DNA of 64,000 nt from assembly GCF_019130065.1 (NCBI RefSeq), contig NZ_JAHSPG010000016.1, positions 248,001 to 312,000 on the forward strand, in the 5' to 3' direction. The notes under the pieces were generated by a model that worked only from the letters and a program-made list of their open reading frames with translations, made no database searches and was not told the DNA's origin. This stretch comes from Pinibacter aurantiacus (GTDB taxonomy: Bacteria; Bacteroidota; Bacteroidia; Chitinophagales; Chitinophagaceae). The translations under genes were made by a program, and so were the position numbers. This document shows, one piece after another, positions 45,519-54,733 of this stretch (position 1 is the stretch's first letter; each line of letters opens with the position of its first letter).

Positions 45519-48500
45519 ATGAGCACTTCGACATTATCAATCAAAGCCACCAAAAGAAAGCCGCACAAGTTGCTGTTATCGCTTTTCTTCTGGTGCACAT
45601 GTATTGCGTCATTTGCGCAGGAAAAGCAGGCCCTTATTCGCGGGCTTGTACAAGCCGAGAATGGCGATGGAATTGCAGGCGTTTCAGTACAGGTAAAAAG
45701 TGATTCACTGAAATTTAAGCAGGAGGCACAAACGAACACAAAAGGCGAATTTAGTTTTGCTAATCTTTTACCGCAGGTTGGTTATGAGTTGATCTTTAGT
45801 TCGGTAGGCTACAAAAAAGAAACAGTAAAAAGCTATGTATTGAAACCCGGAGAAAAAGCATCTCTGGTTATTACGCTCAAACCCAATGCATCGGGCTTGA
45901 ATGAAGTTGTGGTGGTTGGTTATGGCACTGCGAAGAAAATAAACGTTACCGGCGCTGTGGACCAGATATCAGGCAAGCGATTGGTGGATCGGCCTATTGC
46001 CAATATATTCCAGGGACTGCAAGGCGTTAGTCCGGGTCTAAATATTACTAACATGGGTGGCGCGCCGGGTCAAACACCGAAGCTTAATATCAGGGGGCTA
46101 GCATCGCTCAGTGACAATGATGGAACACCACTGGTTATTATTGATGGTATAGCAGGAACCACTGATGATTTGTTGAGAATAAGTCCTAACGATGTAGCCA
46201 GTATTACAGTGCTGCGCGATGCTGCGTCTGCTGCCATTTACGGTGCCAGGGCTTCTTACGGTGTGATTCTGATCAATACCAAAGAAGGCTCGCAAATGGG
46301 CAAACAGAATGTAAGTTATAACAACTATTTCGCGTGGTCGAAACGCACTATATTGCCCACAGCAGTTACCGATCCTTATATTTACTCAAGAGTATTGGAA
46401 ACGTCTACTGACAATACGCCGTGGGACTACGTGAACTTTTCCGATGAGTATTATAAATGGGCGAAAGAGCGTTCTGATGATCCTTCTGTTGAAGATGTAA
46501 GAGTAGACCCTTCTGACCCCACCAAGTGGGCCTACATGGGAAGCAATGACTGGAACAATTATTTTTTCAACAAGTCAAGCTTCTCGCAGTATCATACTTT
46601 ATCATTCAGCGGTACTGCGGAAAATGCAAAGAAGCTGCCGGTAAACTATATGCTTTCTGCAGACTATACAGATGAGAATGGCTTGAACAAAATTGCCAAA
46701 GACGACTGGAACAGGTATGGCCTCAGAGGACGACTTAGTTTTATGCCACTGTCATGGTTAAAGGTAGATAACAACATGAATGTTTACCAGATGTTGCGCG
46801 ATCAACCAACATACAACGTAAAAGATGTGTATTACCTTCAACCAACCAACGTGGCAAAAAATCCCGATGGCTCATGGGGTAACAATGCTGCCGGCAGACT
46901 GGGCGCACAGCTTACTGATGGCGGCCGCAATCAGCAGACAAGATTCGGTTTCCAGGATATCATCAAAGGAACGGCTACTTTCCTGAAAGGCGATCTGCAG
47001 ATCATAGGTGATGCAAGCATCAAAAGAGAATTGTGGAAATACCATATTGAAGATCTTCCTTACAAAATTGGTTATGGCCCGAACGATATTCGCCAGGAAA
47101 ATAATATAGGTGCCATCACAGAAGCAAATGCAACCATTAAACAGGATGTATTTGACTTGTTTGCCACTTATGGTAAAAAGCTGGGCGACCATTCATTCAA
47201 AGTACTGGCAGGCTACAACCAGGAAAGCTACGAGTGGTCACCTGTTACGGCAAAAGGTGTGCAGGTTATATCCGCATCCGTTCCGTACTTAGGTCTTACC
47301 ACAGGAACACCTACAGTAAGTACAAACAAAACAGATTATTTTGATAATGGCTACTCTTCCTATGCCATCCGCAGTCTTTTTGGACGAATTAACTACACTT
47401 ACAAAGACAGGTATATTCTTGAGGGCAATGGACGATATGATGGCTCTTCCCGTTTTCCTTCGATCAAACGCTTTGGTCTTTTCCCTTCCATTTCAGCGGC
47501 GTGGATCGTAAGCAAGGAGAAATTTTTTGATCGCCTTGATCCTGTTTTTTCTACTTTGAAATTGCGCGCCTCTTACGGCAGCCTGGGTAATCAAAGTGTG
47601 AGTTATTACGGCTATGTACAGACCTTGCCTACGCGCATGTCTTCTTATCTTATAGACGGCAATACGCAAACAGTTTTAGGAAAAGCACCCCCGCTTCTTG
47701 TGGATCCGAATAACTACACATGGGAAAAAGTAACCACTGTTAACCTTGGTACAGACATGGGTTTTTTCAATGACAAAATACAGGCAGGGTTCGATTACTA
47801 TGTGCGTAACACAACAGGTATGCTGGCGCCGAGCCAGGAACTGCCCGCTGTGCTTGGAACGACTGCGCCACAGCAAAACTCTGCTGATCTGAGCACCAGG
47901 GGATGGGAACTATCGCTGTCCTATCACAATGTGTTTGATGTTGCATACAAGCCGTTTACATTTAATACGAAATTTATTCTTTCCGATTCAAGGGCCAGGA
48001 TAACCAGGTACAATAACGCACAGGAAACCTTCTCTGCAAAATTTTATGCCGGCCAGCAATGGGGAGAGATATGGGGACTTACAAACGACGGCGTATTCAA
48101 AAGTAAAGACGAAATAACCAAGCTCGACGAAACATCTATCGTTCCTTGGGGTGCATTGTCTATCGTAGAAGGATGGCCAAAATACAAGGACCTTGATGGC
48201 AATGGTAAAATAGAACTCGGGCCTTCCGCAAAAGATCCGAAAGATCTTAAGGTTATTGGCAACAGCCAGCCACGTTACCGCGTAGGTTTGAACCTTGACA
48301 TGAGTTGGAACAATATTGACCTCAGTATCTTTTTGCAAGGCGTATTGAAACAGGATTATTATCCGAGACATTATCTTTTCTGGGGACCATATCAACAGCC
48401 TTACGCAAACGTGTATCCATGGAATCTTGACTTCTACAGAGCTACTGCAGAAACGGATGCACAAAGAGCCATGGATTCAAAATCATACATAGCAGCAGGG

Positions 48501-48833
48501 CTGGCCGATGCTAATACAAATTCATATTTCCCTGTATTGCAATCGTGGCTCGCTGATAACAACTACGGATCAGGACTGGATATCGCGCAAACAAAGTACA
48601 TGCTGAATGCTTCCTACATCAGGCTTAAAAATTTGACGCTTGGGTATACACTGCCGGCATCTCTTGTCAAAAAGACCGGATTTAAAAGATTGCGCGTGTT
48701 CTTTAGCGGAGAAAATCTTTACGAAATATCGGCTATCAAAAAATACCTTGATCCGGAATCCATCAGTGATGGATATGGATGGGAATATCCATATCAGCGT
48801 AAATATTCATTTGGTATCAATGCGGATCTGTAG
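45519..48833 (+). CDS. SusC-like TonB-dependent receptor (sigma/FecR-linked)
   Basis: A 1104-residue outer-membrane receptor. The signal peptide ends CIASFAQ (about residue 34). A carboxypeptidase-regulatory-like domain follows (IRGLVQAENGDGIAGVSVQV), then NEVVVVGYGTAKK and the plug (ANIFQGLQGVSPGLNI, IRGLAS, VLRDAASAAIYGARASYGVILI). The barrel ends KYSFGINADL. Notably there is no STN domain at the N-terminus, although the gene follows a sigma/FecR pair. It is paired with the SusD-like gene 29 bases downstream. Confidence 0.95.
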   Translation: MSTSTLSIKATKRKPHKLLLSLFFWCTCIASFAQEKQALIRGLVQAENGDGIAGVSVQVKSDSLKFKQEAQTNTKGEFSFANLLPQVGYELIFSSVGYKKETVKSYVLKPGEKASLVITLKPNASGLNEVVVVGYGTAKKINVTGAVDQISGKRLVDRPIANIFQGLQGVSPGLNITNMGGAPGQTPKLNIRGLASLSDNDGTPLVIIDGIAGTTDDLLRISPNDVASITVLRDAASAAIYGARASYGVILINTKEGSQMGKQNVSYNNYFAWSKRTILPTAVTDPYIYSRVLETSTDNTPWDYVNFSDEYYKWAKERSDDPSVEDVRVDPSDPTKWAYMGSNDWNNYFFNKSSFSQYHTLSFSGTAENAKKLPVNYMLSADYTDENGLNKIAKDDWNRYGLRGRLSFMPLSWLKVDNNMNVYQMLRDQPTYNVKDVYYLQPTNVAKNPDGSWGNNAAGRLGAQLTDGGRNQQTRFGFQDIIKGTATFLKGDLQIIGDASIKRELWKYHIEDLPYKIGYGPNDIRQENNIGAITEANATIKQDVFDLFATYGKKLGDHSFKVLAGYNQESYEWSPVTAKGVQVISASVPYLGLTTGTPTVSTNKTDYFDNGYSSYAIRSLFGRINYTYKDRYILEGNGRYDGSSRFPSIKRFGLFPSISAAWIVSKEKFFDRLDPVFSTLKLRASYGSLGNQSVSYYGYVQTLPTRMSSYLIDGNTQTVLGKAPPLLVDPNNYTWEKVTTVNLGTDMGFFNDKIQAGFDYYVRNTTGMLAPSQELPAVLGTTAPQQNSADLSTRGWELSLSYHNVFDVAYKPFTFNTKFILSDSRARITRYNNAQETFSAKFYAGQQWGEIWGLTNDGVFKSKDEITKLDETSIVPWGALSIVEGWPKYKDLDGNGKIELGPSAKDPKDLKVIGNSQPRYRVGLNLDMSWNNIDLSIFLQGVLKQDYYPRHYLFWGPYQQPYANVYPWNLDFYRATAETDAQRAMDSKSYIAAGLADANTNSYFPVLQSWLADNNYGSGLDIAQTKYMLNASYIRLKNLTLGYTLPASLVKKTGFKRLRVFFSGENLYEISAIKKYLDPESISDGYGWEYPYQRKYSFGINADL

Positions 48834-48862
48834 ATTTTGTCAGGTAACTTAAAAATACAATA

Positions 48863-50671
48863 ATGAAAAAGATTTCACTCTATATACTTATTGGAACGAT
48901 AATGATAACGGCGTCATGCAAAAAAGAATTTCTTGACCGTTATCCTCAAACTGAAATATCGCCTGAATTATTTTTTAAATCAGAAAACGATCTTTCGCTT
49001 TATGTCAATGGTCTTTGGAACCAACCCGGTACAGGTAGTTTCTTAAGCGATCAGAATTCTGATAACCTGGCAACCACCGGCTCTATTGAAGTGAAGAATG
49101 TAATGACGGGAACGCCCAGTTCAAAAACGCTCACTGATGGATGGGATTGGAAAGGACTGCGCGACATCAACTATTTTTTGGTGAACTACAATAAGGCAAG
49201 TGTATCGCAGGAAGTAAAAGATCACTACGCAGGTTTGGCGAGGTACTACAGGGCCAAATTTTATATGGGTATGGTAAAACGCTATTCCGATGTGCCCTGG
49301 TATTCGTCAACCGTTAATCCCTCTGACTCTGCAGAGCTGTACAAAGCGGCTACTCCGAGAGCTGCTGTTATGGATAGTGTGATGGCAGATCTTGATTTTG
49401 CATCTAAGCATGTGCGTGAGGAGGTTCCTGCCGGTACTCCCGGCGTTTGGGCGGTTAAAGCCTTTTACGCAAGAACTGCTTTGTATGAAGGCACCTATCG
49501 CAAATATCACACGGAGCTTAACATCGCAAGTTCGGCAAGCGCTTTTTTGCAAAAAGCAAAAGACGTATCGCTTGATATCATCAGCTCGGGCAAATTCCAA
49601 ATTTACAACACGGGCAATCCTGATAAAGATTACGGAACATTGTTTGCTTCCGCAGATCTTTCCGGCAACAAAGAGGTAATATTAAATACGCCTTACGATG
49701 CAAGCAAAACAGGAGCCTCCAGCAGTAACAACAATGGAACTGTTTTCGGTGACTACGAACAATCACCATCTCGCGACCTTATACAAACTTACCTGATGAA
49801 AGATGGTACTTCTTTTACTGCTATAAAAGGATACGAAACATTGGGGTTTGTAGATGAATTTCAGAACCGCGATCCGAGGATGAAACAAACCATTGCTTTT
49901 CCCGGATTTAAAAGAGCCACAGACACGAAGCCTTATCTTCAAAGGTTGAATAAAAACTTTACCGGCTACCATCAGTTAAAGGGCTACTACAGCACCACAA
50001 CAGATAACATTGCGCTCGGTAGTTTTGACTACGCCGCTTACAGGTATGCCGAAGTATTGTTGACTTATGCAGAGGCTGTCGCTGAACTGGGAACCATTGC
50101 ACAAGCAGATCTTGATCTTTCTGTAAACCTTGTAAGAAGACGTGCTGGTATTCCTGATCTTAACCTTGCTGTTGCCAATGCGAATCCTGATGTTTTGCTT
50201 GCAGCAAAATATCCTGACGTAGCCGGTGCGCAAAAAGGCACTATATTGGAAATAAGACGCGAGCGCAGGGTGGAGTTGGCATTGGAAGGATTCCGCTATG
50301 ATGACCTCATGCGCTGGCATGCAGGAAAGCTGCTGGAAAAAATTCCAGAAGGCATGTACTTTCCGGGTTTAGGAAAATATGATTTGACCGGCGATGGTAT
50401 TCCGGATATTATTTTAATAGGAAAAGATACCGACATACCTTCGGAAGCTAACAAAGAAAAAAATGCCTTAGGCGATGTGCTGGTATATTACAAGGCAGGA
50501 AGTTTTGGTGAAGATGTTACTGTTTATCTGCGCAATGGCGTTGCAGGCGGTACGCTGGTAACAGAAACTGCGGCGAGGAATTTTGCAGAACCTAAATATT
50601 ATTACAGACCAATTCCTTATACACAAACAGTACTCAATCCAAACCTTACACAAATATTCGGTTGGCAGTAA
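48863..50671 (+). CDS. SusD/RagB-like surface lipoprotein
   Basis: A 602-residue partner of SusC3. The lipobox is ITASCKK (Cys 19), followed by FLDRYPQTEISPELFFKSENDL. The late hallmark is EIRRERRVELALEGFRYDDLMRWHAGKLLE, then an insertion before the Pro/Tyr-rich end IPYTQTVLNPNLTQ. It is larger than the other SusD proteins here by nearly 90 residues, much of it in the C-terminal part. It binds substrate at the cell surface. Confidence 0.94.
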   Translation: MKKISLYILIGTIMITASCKKEFLDRYPQTEISPELFFKSENDLSLYVNGLWNQPGTGSFLSDQNSDNLATTGSIEVKNVMTGTPSSKTLTDGWDWKGLRDINYFLVNYNKASVSQEVKDHYAGLARYYRAKFYMGMVKRYSDVPWYSSTVNPSDSAELYKAATPRAAVMDSVMADLDFASKHVREEVPAGTPGVWAVKAFYARTALYEGTYRKYHTELNIASSASAFLQKAKDVSLDIISSGKFQIYNTGNPDKDYGTLFASADLSGNKEVILNTPYDASKTGASSSNNNGTVFGDYEQSPSRDLIQTYLMKDGTSFTAIKGYETLGFVDEFQNRDPRMKQTIAFPGFKRATDTKPYLQRLNKNFTGYHQLKGYYSTTTDNIALGSFDYAAYRYAEVLLTYAEAVAELGTIAQADLDLSVNLVRRRAGIPDLNLAVANANPDVLLAAKYPDVAGAQKGTILEIRRERRVELALEGFRYDDLMRWHAGKLLEKIPEGMYFPGLGKYDLTGDGIPDIILIGKDTDIPSEANKEKNALGDVLVYYKAGSFGEDVTVYLRNGVAGGTLVTETAARNFAEPKYYYRPIPYTQTVLNPNLTQIFGWQ

Positions 50672-50678
50672 ATAATTA

Positions 50679-50706
50679 AAAGGCGCATGAAACACATGCG
50701 TCTTTT
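50679..50706 (+). terminator. Terminator or attenuator between SusD3 and metallophosphoesterase
   Basis: AAAGGCGCATG and CATGCGTCTTT form an 11-bp stem with one G-T pair and an AAACA loop, then a T-run. The next start codon is only 15 bases beyond, so it may reduce rather than abolish read-through. Confidence 0.65.
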
Positions 50707-50720
50707 CTCAAATCATCAAC

Positions 50721-51629
50721 ATGAAAAGAAGACAGTTAATAAAGAGCGCAGGACTGATGGCGGGTTTGCTTGCTACTGCAAAAGCGGGACTTCCGGAAGT
50801 GGGCAACGCAAAAAAAGATAAGAAGAAGGCTGCACTGCGGGTGGCGCATATCACAGACGTGCACATTCGCGAAGGGGACAATGCGCCAGAAAGATTTACA
50901 AAATATCTGAAGGAAATAAAGGACCAGCAGGTGGACTTTTTTTTGAACGGTGGCGACTCCATCAATGATGCATCCTATGATAATGTGAAAAGAGAACAGG
51001 TAATTCAGCAGTGGGCATTGTGGGACAAATGTGTAGCTACAATATCATCCCACGAAGTGCATAGCTGCATAGGCAATCACGATACATGGTGGGCCGCGCC
51101 TTCAAAGACTGACGAAATGTATGGCAAAGATTATGTGGTGCAAAGATTGAAAATACCTGCTCGCTATTACAGCTTTCAGAAAAAGAACTGGCACTTCATT
51201 ATTCTTGATGGGAACAACAAAGGTATATCGCTGGATGATGAGCAGTTTCAATGGCTGGAAAAAACATTGGCTGATTTGCCCGCTAACACTCCAACGTTGT
51301 TAATGTCGCATTATCCTATATTGGGTACTACGCCCATACTCGTTGGCGGAGGACATTCGGACCATAAAAAATTGAAGGACCTGTTTTACAAACATCGCGA
51401 TAAGGTTAAAGTGTGTCTCAGCGGTCACAATCACCTGTATGATGAAACGCATTACAACAACGTGCTGTATTGCTGCAATGGTGCAATGTCTGGCTTCTGG
51501 TGGGGTAAAGGCGATAAGGAATCTGCAGGCCCGGGTTATTATTTGGAAACACCTCCCGGCTATGCTATTTTGAATTTGCATGAAGACGGTACGGTGACTA
51601 ACGAGTACTTTGCGAAGCCGTATATTTAA
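50721..51629 (+). CDS. Metallophosphoesterase with twin-arginine signal
   Basis: A 302-residue calcineurin-like phosphoesterase. The N-terminus MKRRQLIKSAGLMAGLLA has a twin-arginine-type motif, so export in folded form is likely. Metal-binding motifs: HITDVHIRE, NGGDSIND, IGNHDTWW, MSHYPI and LSGHNHLY. The length is near that of compact 3',5'-cAMP phosphodiesterase (CpdA)-like and related families, but the substrate cannot be set from sequence. It lies 49 bases after SusD3, past a hairpin. A second, different metallophosphoesterase is in the other locus at 32302. Confidence 0.88.
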   Translation: MKRRQLIKSAGLMAGLLATAKAGLPEVGNAKKDKKKAALRVAHITDVHIREGDNAPERFTKYLKEIKDQQVDFFLNGGDSINDASYDNVKREQVIQQWALWDKCVATISSHEVHSCIGNHDTWWAAPSKTDEMYGKDYVVQRLKIPARYYSFQKKNWHFIILDGNNKGISLDDEQFQWLEKTLADLPANTPTLLMSHYPILGTTPILVGGGHSDHKKLKDLFYKHRDKVKVCLSGHNHLYDETHYNNVLYCCNGAMSGFWWGKGDKESAGPGYYLETPPGYAILNLHEDGTVTNEYFAKPYI

Positions 51630-51648
51630 TGGTTTTCGCTTCACGATA

Positions 51649-51776
51649 TTTAACGTGTCGCCCCTCTGGGGCTATTTTGAGCTTTCCGAATGTTTCAACC
51701 AGCCCCAGCGGGGCTACATGTTCGTAGAAAAGAATTTAGAAAATAAATTCCAGCCCCAGAGGGGCGACACGTTAAA
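51649..51776. repeat. GCCCC-type palindromic repeat with perfect 25-bp arms
   Basis: Positions 51649-51673 and 51752-51776 are exact reverse complements over 25 bases (core GTCGCCCCTCTGGGGC). Within the loop lies a further palindrome, AGCCCC-AGC-GGGGCT (51701-51715). It is much more GC-rich than its surroundings. Confidence 0.85.
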
Positions 51777-51905
51777 TGTTGTCTGTTCATTTGAACAGAT
51801 ATTCCTTAGGCTGGCTGTTGTGAGGCAGGCAAGAGCCGAAGTGCATTAATATTGCAAACTACGCTACTTACATTAAATGACACGTACATTAAAACTTCTA
51901 AAAGC

Positions 51906-53165
51906 ATGATGAAACAAACCATAAAAAAGATTGCTTTATTATCATTTGTATTTGCATTGATTTCTTTTGCAGTGCGTGCACAAGAGGCAAGAACTAAGAA
52001 AGCTGTTTTCATTATTGTAGACGGCATTCCCTCCGATGTAATTGAAGAAATGGATCTTCCAAACCTGAAGGCGATCAGCGCCGCGGGTGGCTACGCAAAA
52101 GCATATGTTGGCGGAAAAAAAGGAACTTACTCTGAAACCCCAACTATTTCTGCTGTGGGTTACAATACAATATTGACCGGCACATGGGTAAACAAGCACA
52201 ATGTGTGGGACAATGACATTGCTGCACCGAACTATAACTATCACACCATTTTTCGTTACGTAAAAGAGCAATACCCCAATAAGAAAACGGCCATTTTTTC
52301 AACCTGGCTCGACAACAGAACCAAGTTGGTGGGTGACAATTTTCCTGCTACGGGAAACATTCCGGTTGACTATCATTTTGACGGCATGGAAAATGACACC
52401 GTCAATTTTCCACACGATAAAAAAAGCGATTACCTCCGTCGCATAGATAGTGCCGTTTCAGTGCAGGCAGCTGCAACCATTGCGAACACAGCGCCAGATC
52501 TTTCGTGGGTTTACCTAGAGTTTACAGATGATATGGGCCATGCCTATGGAACAGGAGAGGAGTTTCACAAAGCGGTAAAAAATGCTGACAATGAAATCGG
52601 GCTTGTTTGGAACGCTATTAAAGAACGGGAGCAAAAATATAAGGAAGACTGGTTGATCATTGTAACTACCGATCATGGCAGAACATCGCCGAAGGGGCAG
52701 GGTCATGGCGGCCAGTCAGATCGCGAGCGCAGCGGCTGGATCGTTACCAATGCAAAGAACCTCAATGCGCAATTTCACGCGCCACAGGCTTCCATTGCAG
52801 ACATCATGCCCACAATTGCAAGACACCTTAATGTGAACGTGCCGAAAGACAATGCATTTGAAATAGACGGCACGCCCTTTATCGGTAAGCTGTCTTTTAT
52901 ACAACCTGTGATCAGCAAAACGGGCAGCAAAGTAAATGCGTCATGGACGCCTATTGAAAAGAAAGGAGATATAAAACTTTTTGTTGCCGCTTCCAATAGT
53001 TTTAAAACTGGCGGTAAGGACGAGTACAAGCAAGTAAAAAGTGTTGCAGTTAATACAGGCAATACTTCCTTTGACTTACCAGGCGATGCAGACGTTTATA
53101 AAATAGTATTGCAAGGAGCAGACAACACCAGCAATGAGTGGCTCTTGAAGAATCTGAAAAAATAA
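51906..53165 (+). CDS. Alkaline-phosphatase-superfamily protein (type I phosphodiesterase/nucleotide pyrophosphatase)
   Basis: A 419-residue exported enzyme. The start was set at the tandem ATG at 51906/51909, giving a signal peptide ending FAVRAQ. Catalytic features are intact: FIIVDGIPSD near the N-terminus, the nucleophile region SETPTISAVGYNTILTG, then FTDDMGH and VTTDHGRTSPKGQGHGG for the zinc ions. It therefore can be expected to cleave phosphoesters or phosphodiesters in the periplasm. The last 90 residues are an Ig-like or fibronectin-like module. A palindromic repeat separates it from the metallophosphoesterase. Confidence 0.88.
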   Translation: MMKQTIKKIALLSFVFALISFAVRAQEARTKKAVFIIVDGIPSDVIEEMDLPNLKAISAAGGYAKAYVGGKKGTYSETPTISAVGYNTILTGTWVNKHNVWDNDIAAPNYNYHTIFRYVKEQYPNKKTAIFSTWLDNRTKLVGDNFPATGNIPVDYHFDGMENDTVNFPHDKKSDYLRRIDSAVSVQAAATIANTAPDLSWVYLEFTDDMGHAYGTGEEFHKAVKNADNEIGLVWNAIKEREQKYKEDWLIIVTTDHGRTSPKGQGHGGQSDRERSGWIVTNAKNLNAQFHAPQASIADIMPTIARHLNVNVPKDNAFEIDGTPFIGKLSFIQPVISKTGSKVNASWTPIEKKGDIKLFVAASNSFKTGGKDEYKQVKSVAVNTGNTSFDLPGDADVYKIVLQGADNTSNEWLLKNLKK

Positions 53166-53188
53166 GCATGCCAATACTGTTTGTTTTA

Positions 53189-53222
53189 GCCTGTAAAGTC
53201 GTAAGATTTTACAGGCTTTTTA
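53189..53222. terminator. CCTGTAAA-type terminator overlapping a gene end
   Basis: AGCCTGTAAA and TTTACAGGCT form a 10-bp stem followed by T's for the plus-strand phosphatase gene. Its right arm contains the stop codon (53209-53211) of the convergent minus-strand gene. Confidence 0.85.
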
Positions 53223-53952
53223 GTGCCTTCCTGGAAAAGATGTATTTTTTAATAATGTAGTCACTAATTGGTTTTAATCTTAATTGTTGGTCTGTTGGAT
53301 GTGGGCCTTCTGAAGTGAAAAATTCTATCCCTCCCTTTACTTTCGCGTACCACACGCGGCCCTTTGCTTTCAGCGTGATTGTTTCCGGGTTGGTTATTTT
53401 TTTGAAGCCGCTAAGTTTGACATCATCAAATGGAACCAAAATACTATTTCCTGGGTTCTGGCTGCAGGTGATCGCCTCAAAATGGTCGCCGTTCCAATAC
53501 ATGTATTTTTCCAAATCCTCTGTAACGTTGGGTATTTCTATACTGTGCTCGTATTCATTGGCGTCATATTTTTTTCCAAACTCAAATGGTCTGAGCCTGA
53601 AGTCGATCAGCCACGCGAGTAGTTCTATATTTTTTATAGCTGTGTCGGCGGTGGCGGCTTTAAGAAAATTTGCCAAAGGTTTAAACTTATCTGTTGCACA
53701 TTTTGCAATAGCCTTTAGGCAACCCGCTTTGCCATCGTATTGCCCAAAAAATGTTTTCAGACTCTTTTCATCTTTTTTGTTAAACCTTAATTCACATGCG
53801 GCCATGCATTCTGCTTTGATTTTCGCAGAGGTTGGATACATAAGGTTCAGGGGAATTGCATTAGCCAGTTTTTTTTGCTGATAATCCTTAAAAACTAAAT
53901 TCTTGTAGTCAATAAACATATCCCAATAACTATTTAATAAAGCTATCGACAT
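53209..53952 (-). CDS. Hypothetical protein, cytoplasmic
   Basis: A 247-residue protein with no signal peptide and no family I recognise. It is Lys-rich with a few Cys (AECMAACELRF, GCLKAIAKCATDKF), a helical first half and a beta-rich second half (ILVPFDDVKLSGFKKI, GRVWYAKVKGGIEFF). The start could also be the Met at 53919, twelve residues in. It is convergent with the phosphatase gene, and its last codons form part of that gene's terminator. The neighbours give no hint of function. Confidence 0.65.
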   Translation of the reverse strand: MSIALLNSYWDMFIDYKNLVFKDYQQKKLANAIPLNLMYPTSAKIKAECMAACELRFNKKDEKSLKTFFGQYDGKAGCLKAIAKCATDKFKPLANFLKAATADTAIKNIELLAWLIDFRLRPFEFGKKYDANEYEHSIEIPNVTEDLEKYMYWNGDHFEAITCSQNPGNSILVPFDDVKLSGFKKITNPETITLKAKGRVWYAKVKGGIEFFTSEGPHPTDQQLRLKPISDYIIKKYIFSRKALKSL

Positions 53953-54368
53953 GCAATAGCTGCATTTTTGAAATGTCGATAAGTATGAGTATGGTTAAGA
54001 TTACGTCTCCCTCAACAAGTAACAGGGGCATTAAAAAAGCATATGATTTTAAGAAATAATGCTCATTTTAATAATTCTGATCAAAAATATTGGAATTATT
54101 GGAATTGCTTTACGCGGCAGCATCAATGTCCGTGTACTTTTGTTTTACAAATCAATTGATATCCCGATAGCTACGGGAAACTGTACAGGATTAGTTTTCC
54201 ATGGTTGTGAAGCGGCGGCCAATAATCGAATTGGGACACGTTTATAGGTCTCCGTTATCACTCCATCTATTCCCAAAAAAATTAAGAAGCGCTTCTTGTT
54301 TAAAAGCATCGCCGCACCGAAGGCAGATCTCCGGTTGCTGCATTAATTCATCAATAAAAAAATAAAAA

Positions 54369-54515
54369 ATGTTTGCACTAATAGTTTCTTTTATCATGTC
54401 ATTTTTTGCTCCAGCTTCCAAACCAACACCAAACACAGCAAAACCAACAGTCAGTGTACGGTCTTCATCAATGATGGATACGGGCGGAGAGACGGCGCAT
54501 GCGCCCAATCACTAG
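54369..54515 (+). CDS. Possible small peptide with signal-like N-terminus
   Basis: A 48-codon frame: MFALIVSFIMSFFAPASKP followed by a Thr/Ser-rich tail with no further hydrophobic segment. The start is preceded by an A-rich stretch as in many Bacteroidota genes, and a strong terminator follows 42 bases after the stop. The peptide would be exported or membrane-anchored. No homologue is recognised, and an opposite-strand frame overlaps it, so the call is tentative. Confidence 0.35.
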   Translation: MFALIVSFIMSFFAPASKPTPNTAKPTVSVRSSSMMDTGGETAHAPNH

Positions 54516-54556
54516 TCGAAATAGTTTCTTTTGTTGTTAAGTTATTTTTGTAAAAG

Positions 54557-54592
54557 AGGGCCTTCTCAGGAGTACGAGATGGCCCTTTTTAT
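54557..54592 (+). terminator. Intrinsic terminator
   Basis: AGGGCC-TCTC and GAGA-GGCCCT pair around AGGAGTAC with one internal mismatch, followed by TTTT. It would end the small gene at 54369. Confidence 0.75.
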
Positions 54593-54688
54593 CGCAGTAA
54601 CGTTTCGCTCAAAATTCATAGGTGAAAGAGCTTGCCCAATTTTATTTTTATGAGAGGTCCATTTTCTTACTAATATTATTTTGAATCA

Positions 54689-54716
54689 GTGAAACCAAAT
54701 CACTGGTTTTTTCATC
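54689..54716 (+). terminator. Small hairpin with T-run before the kinase gene
   Basis: CAGTGA and TCACTG form a 6-bp stem followed by GGTTTTTTC, ending about 18 bases before the TTG start of the histidine kinase. It could be a terminator of an unseen transcript or a leader attenuator. Confidence 0.45.
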
Positions 54717-54733
54717 TTTAGTGTAAATCTTTT

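Larger units (their letters stand above)
53953..54733. other. Long intergenic region with one possible small gene
   Basis: Mostly featureless. It contains a candidate 48-codon gene (54369-54515), a terminator (54557-54592), a CCCGATAGCTACGGG palindrome (about 54162) and a CAGTGA/TCACTG hairpin with a T-run just before the kinase gene (54689-54712). Confidence 0.5.

Noticed and set aside
54059-54247. 62-codon plus-strand frame
   Set aside because: It has a hydrophobic start but no terminator or leader signal, and it runs over a small palindrome near 54162.
54242-54508. 88-codon minus-strand frame overlapping the small peptide
   Set aside because: It has no signal or domain features, and the terminator at 54557 serves the plus strand. 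Kept as an alternative only.
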